Positions 54,819-64,000 of a stretch of DNA of 64,000 nt are shown here, one piece after another (position 1 is the stretch's first letter; each line of letters opens with the position of its first letter). This DNA comes from Metamycoplasma spumans ATCC 19526 (GTDB lineage Bacteria; Bacillota_I; Bacilli_A; Mycoplasmatales; Metamycoplasmataceae). The stretch spans positions 1 through 64,000 of the forward strand of contig JHVF01000001.1 in NCBI GenBank assembly GCA_000620005.1. Reading direction: 5' to 3'. Both the position numbers and the translations under genes were made by a program. The notes under the pieces are model-generated. The model saw nothing but the letters and a program-made list of their open reading frames with translations, was not told where the DNA came from and ran no database searches.

Positions 54819-57021
54819 TTTCATCTCATTTTTTAATTGCCATATGATTTTTAGCAAACTTTTTGACTTTTTTGTCAATATCGAATTTAACTTCAATTAT
54901 ATCGTCAATTATGTCGAGTATTACTCCCTTACCGTAAGTTTTGTGAGTTATAAAATCTCCGATAATTAAATTTTCATTGGTTTTGTTTTCTGTAGCCATT
55001 GAAAAGCTACTTGCGATGTTTATTGATCTGCTTTCTTTGATTCCAGCTTCTTTTAGAAAACGGCTTTTTTTATTAATACCATTTCTACCAACAGAAAACG
55101 AAAGGAAAAGTTTCTTTTTAGCTCTGGTCATTGCAACATAAGCAAGTCTTCTTTCTTCTTCAAGACCTTCTAAATTTTCAGCGGTTTGAGTTTTTAAAAA
55201 TGTGAAGTCTTTTTGAGGCGACACTAGAATTGCTCTTCTAAGAGGGAAAATATTTTCTGCTAGTCCAGCAATAAATACATAGTCAAATTCCAACCCCTTG
55301 GCGTTATGAACACTCATTAATGAAACATAACTCATTGCATCATCTTCAACATCTCTATCAGTTATTAAAGTGATTTCTTGCAAGTATTCGTCAATACTTC
55401 CGTGAGGATTTTTCTTTTCTCATGCTTCGATAGCTTCAATTAGTGAGGTGAAGTTATCCATTCTGTTTTCGTATTCTTCTTCAGAATTTTTAATCTCTTC
55501 GAAATATTTAATTCGATTAATCATAAACTCTTTTAAAGTTAAATAAATTGGGTTGGTTTGTATTGCTCTTCTTGCTCATCTGATTTCGTTAATTAGACTT
55601 GCAATATTTTTTAATGTTGATATTGAAATTTGTAACTCATCTTGGATTTCTGAAAACTTAGTTTCTAAACAACGGAATAGATCCAAGTTTTCTCTTCGTG
55701 AAAAGTTTAATAATTTTTCGATTGTTACATCACCAATTTTTCTAGAAGGTTTGTTAATTATTCTTAAAAGCGAAATTTCAGAACCATCGTGTATTACTCT
55801 TAAATAAGCTAGAGCGTCTTTTATTTCTTCACGTTGGTAAAACTTAATTGAACCGAATAACTTGTATATTGTATTTTCTCTAACTAATGCTTCTTCAAGA
55901 GCTCTTGAGTAACTGTTTACACGATATAGAATAGCGATATTTTTAAGTTGAACTCTATTTTTTTTTAACTCTGATATTTTATTAGCAATTCACCGTGCTT
56001 CGGCATCATCATTAAAACCACAATAGAACTCTATTTCTTCGCCTTCTTCATTTTCAGTGAACAATTTTTTATCTAATCTTAATTTATTTTTAGCAATTAA
56101 ATTATTCGAAACTTTTAATATTTTTTTAGTTGAACGATAGTTTTCTTCAAGTTTTACAGTTACTGAATCAGGATAATCTTTATCAAAATTCATAATAATG
56201 TTAATATCTGCGTTTCTTCAAGAGTAGATTGTTTGATCTGGATCGCCAACGATTGTTAAGTGATGAGAAGAAGCTAATTTTTTCATTATTTTGTATTGTA
56301 AAACACTTGTATCTTGAAATTCATCAACTAAAACATGCTCAAATCTGTTTTCTCATTTTGCTGCTATTTGGCTAAAATTAGGGTCGTAAAATAATTTATA
56401 AACAAAAAGAAGCAAGTCATCAAAATCTAAAGAACGCGATCTTTCAAGGTGAGCTTGGTAGTGTTTATAAATTAATTCTTTAGTTTCATGTGTTTGTTTT
56501 TCTATTAGTGAATCATAATTTTCATCGTTTGATGAAAGCATATGATTTTTATCATCAAATGTGGGTAATTGATTTTTTTTGTTTTGAATAAAAGAAATAA
56601 TTGAAGAGTAAGTATATTCTGTTTGTGATATTTCTAATTCTGAGTAAACAATTTTAAGAATTTCTTTTTGATCTAATTCGTCAATGATTTGAAAGTCGTT
56701 ATTGTATCCTAGGTTGTGAATTTCTTTTCTTAAAATTTTTGCACACATTGCGTGGAAAGTTGAAACGATAGGACTTTCTGAAATATTACTATTTGCAAGA
56801 ATTGAAAAAACCCTCTGTTTCATTTCGTTTGCTGCTTTATTAGAAAAAGTTAAAGCTAAAATTTTAGAAGGTTCCACTCCTAAGTTTTCTATTAAGTATG
56901 CAATCTTATAAGTTAGAACTCTAGTTTTGCCAGAACCTGCTCCAGCAATAATCCTAAGTGGCCCTTCGTTATAAATAACTGCACTTTTTTGTTGTTCGTT
57001 TAACAGATTGATATCAATCAT
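54811..57021 (-). CDS. pcrA: ATP-dependent DNA helicase PcrA/UvrD
   Basis: 736-residue superfamily 1A helicase for repair and replication-conflict removal. Q-motif LLNEQQKSAVIYNEG, Walker A AGAGSGKTRVL near residue 26, ALTFSNKAANEMKQR, motif III around DPDQTIYSWR, motif V MSVHNAKGLEFDYVFIAG and VI EERRLAYVAMTRAK. The end reads NHMAIKKWDENE with a TGA Trp, overlapping the next start by 8 bases. A C-terminal Tudor-like segment (GDFITHKTYGKGVILDI) is present as in PcrA. Confidence 0.97.
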
Positions 57022-57146
57022 GAATATCCCCCCTAAAAATTAATAATAATAATTATAACATATTGACAACCATAAACACTTCGCTACTTAATAATTAGCA
57101 ATTTTTGTTAATAATTAGGCTTTTATAACGACTTAATTTGCATAAA

Positions 57147-57179
57147 AAAATACAAACACAAAAAAAGTGTTTGTATTTT
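57147..57179 (-). terminator. terminator of the asnS-glycosyltransferase-RDD operon
   Basis: 13-bp stem AAAATACAAACAC / GTGTTTGTATTTT, A/T loop, T-run on the minus strand. Confidence 0.85.
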
Positions 57180-57831
57180 AATTTTCATACTTAATTATTG
57201 GCAGTTTTCTGTAAACTGGAACAATTGAATTATCGTTTAAATCGGGTTCTTCAACTTCTTCAAATTTATTTATTCAAACAGTGTATGTTTGCGAAAATTT
57301 ATCATTAAGCCCAATTTTGCTTATTTTAGCGTTTGATAAAATAAAAAACGTTTCGACAAATGCGGCTATTGAAGCTAAAATTGTAGGTAATAATAAAAAT
57401 AATTTTTGTACTTTATTTAACGGTTGAGTTTTTTTGTTTATTAATGCAGCTTGTTCGAATGTTTGAGGCGAAACTAAAATTGCAAAGGCAATAAATACAA
57501 AAAATCATATGAAAGCAAATAATCTTTGCCTATCAAAAATAGCTTTGACAATACTAGTTTTTGGATCTTTTGCAATAACCTTAATTTTGCAAATCGCCAT
57601 GCCGACAGTTTTGCCATTTCATAACATTGGTATAAATAATCAAATTATTAATAAACTAGAAATAGCTATTGACAATCACAAATAGTAATTTAATAAATTA
57701 TAAAACTTCCCGGTTTTATAATTAAAGGCTAAAAATGATGTTGCTATTAAAACGGCCAAAAATATAATTAAGTCAATAATGGTGGCGAGTAATCTTATTC
57801 AAAACCCAGCCTTTTTATTTATTTTTATCAT
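57178..57831 (-). CDS. RDD family membrane protein
   Basis: 217 residues, four membrane segments. GFWIRLLATIIDLIIFLAVL carries the family Arg and Asp in the first helix, and NGKTVGMAICKIKVI matches the second conserved RDD block. Members are proposed transporters or membrane-complex parts; role here unknown. The ATG overlaps the glycosyltransferase end by 7 bases. Confidence 0.83.
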
Positions 57832-58829
57832 TTGAATTTTTTGTAAATTGATTCTCAATTAGAAGAATCTAAAACTAATTTTAAAAGTTCTTTTGCATTA
57901 TATTTTTCGAAGTAAGGGTTTTTTTCTAATTCTTGTTCTCAAACGGGAAGGTGTTTTTTAATTTCACTTTCGAAAGCTAACTTTATATTTTTCAAAGAAC
58001 GTCACTCTTGAGTATTCTTTTTAATCTTGCACATACCAATATAACCAGCTCCATAGTAGCATATATTAATAAATTCGGCAAATCTTAGAGCATTTATTTT
58101 GTCTGGGCATTTTTCTTGCGCTAGGTTAATAATTGTGGTTCATGTTTTAGCAAGCGATTTTGGATTTAATAAAATAGGATCATAATTTCAGTCTTCAACT
58201 CAGGTGTTTTTGATAAAAGCAAATGTTTGCGAATTTAATAGTCCTTTGTATGTGCTAGCAGGCGTGTACTGAAGGTTAATATTTTTAAATTTTTGAGCAT
58301 TTAAAATATCTTTAAATATTTCACTTTTAATAACGATATTAAAAGCAACGGGAGCTGTAAATAAAATTGGCTCGTCACTATTTTTTAAATTTATCACAAG
58401 ATTTTCATCAAAATTTTCGCCATTAAAATCAAGGTTTACTAAACCTTTTACACTTCCTAATATTTCAATAAAGTCAGGTTTTACTGCACTTTTTTCTAAA
58501 TAGGAATTAATACGTTTGGTGAATTCTTTTTTAAGAACTGTGTATGAATATAGTATATAAACATATTCAGTTTCAACAAATGACATTGCCTGTTTGATAA
58601 CTATGTCAATTAATTGATGGGCTGAGTTTATAATTACTTTTAAATTGTCTTGAAATTCATATTTTAGTTTTGCAATAGCCTCAAAATCTTCGTCTTTAGG
58701 TTGATCTACTATTAATATAACATTAAAATTTTTCTCGGTTTGTTTTTTTAAATTTCTAAATATTTCGTCAAGAGTTATTGAAGGGTGATAAATTGGTGCG
58801 ATTAAAGTAAGTGTTTTCGATTCGCTCAT
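57825..58829 (-). CDS. GT2-like glycosyltransferase
   Basis: 334 residues. The N-terminal Rossmann-like part (LTLIAPIYHPSITLDEIFRN, NFNVILIVDQPKDED) fits family 2 glycosyltransferases, but the second half is divergent and I see no clear DxD metal motif. No membrane segment. The frame ends FKW by a TGA Trp. It follows asnS by two bases. Confidence 0.6.
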
Positions 58830-58831
58830 AA

Positions 58832-60178
58832 CTACATTTTAATTGAACCAGCAACTCTTGGGAAAGGTATCACATCTCTTATGTTAGATACACCAGTAAC
58901 ATACATTACTAATCTTTCAAAACCAATTCCAAAACCACTAGATGGAGCATATCCAAATCTTCTTAAATCTAAATATCATTTTAAAGGTTCTTGAGGAATC
59001 TTCAATTCATTCATTCTTTGAAGAAGTTTATCGTATCTTTCTTCCCGTTGGCTTCCACCTATTAGTTCACCTATTCCTGGAACAAGTAAGTCGAAAGCTG
59101 CGACGGTTTGATTATCTTCATTTTGATACATGTAGAAAGCCTTAATATCTTTAGGATAATTAATAACAGCAACAGGTCCATTAACTATTTTATCTGATAA
59201 GAATTTTTCATGTTCTGAAGCCAAATCCATTCCAAAGTGAATATCTTTTTCTTCAAATTGTTCTGCAAAAGGTTTTAATTTTTCGACAACGTCTTTATAT
59301 TCAATAACTGTTAATTTTTTATCTAAGAATTTATTTAGTGTAGGTAATAATTCATTATTTTGCAAGTTATCTAAAAAGGCCATTTCATCTGGGTGATTGT
59401 TAATTGTGTTTCTAATTGCATTTTTTAATAAATCATCTGCAAGGTCAATAATGTTATTTAATCTATAAAAAGCGACTTCTGGTTCTATCATTCAAAATTC
59501 AGCTAAGTGACGTGATGTATGTGAATTTTCAGCTCTAAATGTAGGCGCAAATGTATAAACTTTTTTAAATCCAGCAGCATATGATTCTGCGTGTAATTGT
59601 CCTGTTACACCCAAAAATGCTTTTTGTTTAAAGAAGTAATCTTTGCTTTCATCATCAACTAATAAGGTTTCTCCTGCTCCTTCACCGTCGTTTGATGTAA
59701 TAATAGGAGCAGCAACATTTAGAAATTCGTGTTCTTGGAAGTATTTGTGAACTTCGAATAGCAATGAATTACGAATAATCATAACTGCTCTAAATAAATT
59801 TGTTCTGTGTCTTAAATGAGGTATTTCTCTTAAAAAGTCTAGAGTTGTTTCTTTTTTTTGTATAGGAAAATCTTCAGCAACATTATTAATTAAAACTAAG
59901 TTGCTTGCGTTTAGTTCAAAAGGTTGTTTTGCTTCTGGGGTTAAATGTAATTGTCCAGAAACTTTAATAGAAGCTCCCATTAAGATTTTGTCAGTGTTAA
60001 ATTGATTATTTAAATCCCCTTTAATTACAACTTGTAAATTTGATACACTACTTCCATCATTAATGGTAATGAATCTTATTTTATCATTACCTCTGTTTGA
60101 TATTACTCAACCTTCTACGGTAATTTCTTGTAAATCTGTTAAGGTGTTTAATTTTTTTAACATAGTTTTAATTGTCAT
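58832..60178 (-). CDS. asnS: asparagine-tRNA ligase
   Basis: Class IIb aminoacyl-tRNA synthetase, 448 residues. OB-fold anticodon domain ([20 protein letters not shown]), then motif 1 region, motif 2 [17 protein letters not shown] and motif 3 [28 protein letters not shown] is typical of AsnRS rather than AspRS. GGAGCAAT lies before the ATG. Confidence 0.97.
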
Positions 60179-60313
60179 ATATTGCTCCTGTAAATATTTT
60201 TATATAATAAAATTAATAATATACTTATAAAATTATAATCGAGAAAACGAACATGGTTATAAATATTATTATTTGTATATTAATGTAAATATATTTTAGT
60301 CTAATTAATGTGT

Positions 60314-60356
60314 AGTCATAAAAAAACGAGGATTAATTCCTCATTTTTTTATGACT
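60314..60356 (-). terminator. terminator of the pot operon
   Basis: 19-bp near-perfect stem (arms 60314-60332 and 60338-60356) with an internal T7 run; the potD stop lies within it. Confidence 0.85.
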
Positions 60357-62133
60357 TAGTTGTTTCATAGTAATATGTAGAAATTTTTGTTCTTAAATTG
60401 TTATCAATTATAGGGTATGAGAATAACTTATATTCATTGGTTGACTCTGGTTGCTCGAAAATTGTAATGGCGGTTTCATCACCTGCAAAATATCATTTTA
60501 AGACAAACTCATATGTAATTCTATTTGTTGGAGTGTATGATACATAGTCAAAGTTTGCTATGTCTGAAATAGAACTATCTGAGAATAAATCTGCTAAGAC
60601 ATCTTCGAACAATTTATAACCGTTTTCTAAGTTATCACGCATTATTAGAAATCATTCATAATTTTTAGAATCTACTGGGTTATTAATAAAATTATCAAAT
60701 TTTTCTTCATTTCATTTTACAAAAGAGTCTTGAGTAATGTCGGCGTCCGCAAATTCTTCTTTTATTAAATCAATAACTTTACTTTTTTCCTCGTTGGTCA
60801 AAGGAGTTAATTCATTAATTAATAATTGTTTTTGCTCTTCGATTATTGAATCAGAAAGTTGTTCTTTAAATTCTTTAAAGAATTGAGTTTCAACTTCTGC
60901 AATTGAAGTTGCCATTAGTTTACTGTCATAATTTTCGTTTCCTTGATTATTGTGGTATAACAGTTCGCCCAGTGTCCTTGTAAATGTATCGGCTTCCTCT
61001 TTTGTAAGGCCCTTAGATAATATTCAATTATCCATTAATATATAATTGTATTTTGGTCTAACAAATCTTACATTACCTTCTTCAACGGTTGAAAAATTAT
61101 CTTCTGAATAATAAGCATCTAAAGCGTCACCATTGTACATTACAGCAGCATCTGATCTGCCATTTTTAGGTTCTATTAAATGATTTAATAATTCAAGTCC
61201 GTCAGATGTTAAAAAGTTAAATTTTGTGTCTTTTATATCGTGTCCGGTAGCACTTTTAATAAATCTATTAAAACTATCTATTGCAATTTTATAATTATCT
61301 TCACCAAAATTGAATAGTTGTGTACCCTTAACATTTTTAGTAAATTTTTCTTCTCAACCTTCGCCGTATGTCATTGCACCTATCATTAGGTTATCTAAAT
61401 ACGCATTAGTTCAACCAAAATGTTCGTAGTTCGAGCCCTTTAAAACGTTGAATATTTGTTGTCATTCAAATTTTAAGGTTGCTTCATTAAGTTGTTCTTC
61501 AGCTTTTGAAACGTTTAAATTTGGGCGGGTCTTTTCATTAATGTTGTATGCTATGCCCTTGTCCTGAGTGTAATAAGGAAGAATATAATCATAAAAATGA
61601 TCTCAGCCACCATTAAACTTAGAAGGTTCTGAATTTTTAATACGATAATTTAAAGCTTCTCCGCTTTGATTTCTATCAATTATAAATCCAGTATCTTTTC
61701 CTTCTTTTTCCATTTGGTCTAATTTTGACAGTATTAAAGCGTCAAAATCTTCTAAATGCTTAACGGTATTTGGAGTATAGTATTTTTTTCTATTTTCTCA
61801 TTCGTTTGAACCTGGCCCATAAATAAGTTCAAAGTCGAATTTTTGTATTTTTTTATCAATGATAAGTTGAGCCGCTTGGAAATCCGAACCAACACCAGCA
61901 ATTGCTTTTTCTTGGGTAATAGCTTGTGTAAATTCGCTTATTTCTTTAAATTCCTTGTAATTGTATTTAGTTTTTAATTTTTGAATAATTTGTGGTGATA
62001 AATATGATTCATAGTTATACACACTTGGTCTATATTGATTTGTAGCTTTAACAACAATTGCTATTGAAACGGTAACAATTATAATAACTATAGATAATAC
62101 ATAAAGAATCGCTTTTCAAATTTTTTTACGCAA
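60349..62133 (-). CDS. potD: spermidine/putrescine ABC transporter substrate-binding protein
   Basis: 594 residues, much larger than the roughly 350-residue PotD of other bacteria. I start at a TTG (62133): no ATG lies upstream in frame before the potC stop, AGAGG is about 10 bases ahead, and the first residues (LRKKIWKAILYVLSIVIIIV) form the membrane anchor. There is no lipobox Cys, so it is anchored by the helix. Solute-binding blocks include FIIDRNQSGEALNYR and AAVMYNGDALDAYY. A helical insertion (about 390-480) is specific. Last gene of potABCD. Confidence 0.85.
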
Positions 62134-62150
62134 TTTATATTTACCTCTTG

Positions 62151-63002
62151 TTATGCATTTAAGCCCGTTTTATTTTTGCGTTGTAATTGAATTGTTTTTT
62201 TATTTTTAGCCGCTTGCGATCCTTTAATTGCTACATAAATTGTATTTCCGAAAATTACTACAAGTAATGATATAGCTCCAATTGCTAATGATCAAGCTTG
62301 GAATTGCCCTTCATATAGTTGTGTACCTAATGTTTCGGTGTTTGAGACGATTCTTGTAATAATAAAATCGTCGAAAGAAAGTGTCATTGTTATTATAAAT
62401 GTAAAGCCTATTGAACCTAACATATATACAAAATATGTTTTAAATCATGTTTTAAACTTTGAATATCCCAAGTCTTGGCTAGCTTCAAATATGTTTTTAG
62501 AAAACTTATCACTTTTAGGAAGCATAATTAGAATTCCATATGGCAAGCACATTACTGTGTGCCCAATAATTGATCTAAAGAAGCCTTCGTTTGTTGCTTT
62601 TAAGGTTCCGAAAAAAATTAAGTTTAAAACTATAGCCAATGTTAAACCAGTAATAACATCAGGGTTAATCATTGGAACATTAGATGAGGCTTGAACAAAT
62701 GTTCTTGAAGTTTTATTTTTATGTCTTCATAAAGAAAAACATGTTAATAAAGAAATTACTATAACTAAAATTGATGTAGAAATTCCTAGTAGTAAAGAGT
62801 TAACGAAAGCTAATCCGTGTGATTTTGAGAATAATTCTGTATACGCTTCAAATGAAGTTCTATTTCAGGTTGTAACTGAGAATATACCTTTATCTGATGG
62901 GGCGTTAAAACTGTACACTGTACCAAATAATATTGGTAAGTAAAGTAGGGCAAGAATTATGAAAACATATGAGTGTTTTAAAAAACTTTTAAATTTATTC
63001 AT
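62151..63002 (-). CDS. potC: spermidine/putrescine ABC transporter permease PotC
   Basis: 283 residues, six membrane segments. The EAA loop reads NIFEASQDLGYSKFKTWFKT, contacting PotA; MINPDVITGLTLAIV and TLSFDDFIITRIV match PotC. It overlaps the potB end by 8 bases (ATGAATAA). The C-terminal tail is Lys-rich. Confidence 0.95.
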
Positions 63003-63891
63003 AAACACCCCCTTGTTTTTTCTTGCTAATTAAATAAGGAATACCATAAATAATTCCATAAATGGTTAGTAGTACTGCTAAAGTGATGATAACTAACGTT
63101 GATGCGTTTGCTAAATCGAATGGATTTGCTGTGTTAGCGAATTGGTTAATTAAATTACCAATAAGTTGTTTTTGACTACCATTAGGTAGCAATTTGTCAG
63201 AAATAATAATTGAAGTGGCAGCCATCATTAAAACAATACCAAAACCACTTAATATTGCTTTTGAACAGTATGGGATAATTACTTTAAATACTGTTTGAAA
63301 TTTTGAATAACCCAAATCTTCTGACGCTTCTAATATATTTTTGGGCATGTCTTTTAAAACTTGATATAGTGGCATTACCATGAAAGGTAAGAATAAATAA
63401 ACCATACCAAAAATAATAAAGAAATTATTGTTTAATTGATTTTCATCAAATATTGCAGAAAATAAACCTCTAACTGCAAGTGCTTTAGAAATGGTGAAAA
63501 TTGCTAACGGACTTAATATTAAAGTTAACCCCAACGTTCTAAAGATTACCGATTTGCTTCTTGCGACAATAAAGGCATATGGAAAACCAATTATTAAAGC
63601 AAATATCGAAGCAACCAATCCTGTGCCTAAAGAACGGCCGATAATTAATCATGTTGATGATTTGCCAGCGATTTCTCAGTTTTCTAGTCGATGCTCTGAA
63701 TTTAGTGGTTTGAACGCATAAACAAAAATTAAAATTAAAGGAAGAATAATAAATAAAAATGCGAATATTAAGTATGGAACTAAAAGTGAAGCCTGTAACT
63801 TTGTCATTCCACCGAATCACTTAACTGCTTTTTTACTTAATTTATTATTGTTTTGACGTTTTGAAGTCTCTGAAAAAATTTTTTTATTCAT
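62995..63891 (-). CDS. potB: spermidine/putrescine ABC transporter permease PotB
   Basis: 298 residues, six membrane segments. Start at 63891 (MNKKIFSETSKRQ) upstream of internal Met codons, linked through TGA Trp. LVPYLIFAFLFIILPLILIF opens helix 1; the EAA loop is NILEASEDLGYSKFQTVFKV. It overlaps potA and potC by 8 bases at each end. Confidence 0.95.
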
Positions 63892-64000
63892 TTTCTACTG
63901 TATTTTTTTCTGCGGCTTCTAATTTTAAATCTTTTTTCATTAGATGAACTGAATCTATATCTCAGTCAAGATATACCTCTTTACCAACATTATGTTTTGA
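63884..64000 (-). CDS. potA: 3' end of the polyamine ABC transporter ATPase PotA
   Basis: The last 38 codons are visible; the frame continues past the right edge. SKHNVGKEVYLDWDIDSVHL fits the C-terminal TOBE-like region of PotA, followed by an acidic-basic tail (KLEAAEKNTVENE). Named mainly from its place directly before potB, with an 8-base overlap. Confidence 0.75.

Overview
The window comes from a mollicute, a wall-less mycoplasma. It is strongly AT-rich, and most reading frames stay open only if TGA is read as tryptophan (examples are uvrB, polC, smc, pcrA and a 4.2 kb lipoprotein gene). Gene content (potABCD, a MYPU_1760-type metalloprotease, a DUF31 serine-protease lipoprotein, PolC, BspA-like repeats) fits the hominis/synoviae side of the mycoplasmas. 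Species is not claimed. No rRNA or tRNA gene was seen.

Layout. 1-4.9 kb: end of an unknown gene, then a leftward operon gmk-stp-pknB-rsgA-rpe (the usual Firmicute order) and rsmD. 4.9-10.4 kb: membrane metalloprotease, uvrB, BspA-like lipoprotein and an orphan vapD. 10.5-15.5 kb: accessory block with an unrecognised 863-residue protein, a cytosine-5 methyltransferase and a convergent PD-(D/E)XK protein that looks like its restriction enzyme. 15.6-26.1 kb: smc, an AEC transporter, and the operon glyA-yloU-fakA-plsX-rnc (acyl-phosphate and phospholipid supply plus RNA processing). 26.2-26.4 kb: a candidate structured small RNA. 26.5-37.2 kb: polC, cdsA, a DUF2785-like gene, a MATE transporter, then rightward ftsY-ylxM and pyrH-frr. 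37.3-39.6 kb: a second R-M system, a DpnII/MboI-family nuclease divergent from an HTH-Dam methylase fusion, with palindromic operator candidates between them. 39.8-45.9 kb: rlmD-type methyltransferase, mnmE, an unknown membrane-anchored protein, an S66 peptidase and tmcAL. 46-57 kb: DUF31 protease lipoprotein, a K+ channel, pepO, a membrane protein that looks like a degenerate GGDEF-EAL protein, and pcrA. 57.2-64 kb: RDD protein, glycosyltransferase, asnS and the potABCD polyamine operon running off the end.

Most genes sit in tight operons with 1-10 bp gaps or overlaps and end at strong hairpin terminators, several shared by convergent genes. Several operon-leading genes have a -10 box only 6-10 bases before the start codon and no Shine-Dalgarno, which suggests leaderless mRNAs.

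The most unusual items are the degenerate GGDEF-EAL-like protein, the controller-methylase fusion with its operators, the 863-residue orphan beside a restriction system and vapD, and the candidate small RNA downstream of polC. All calls come from reading the sequence by eye; no database search was run.
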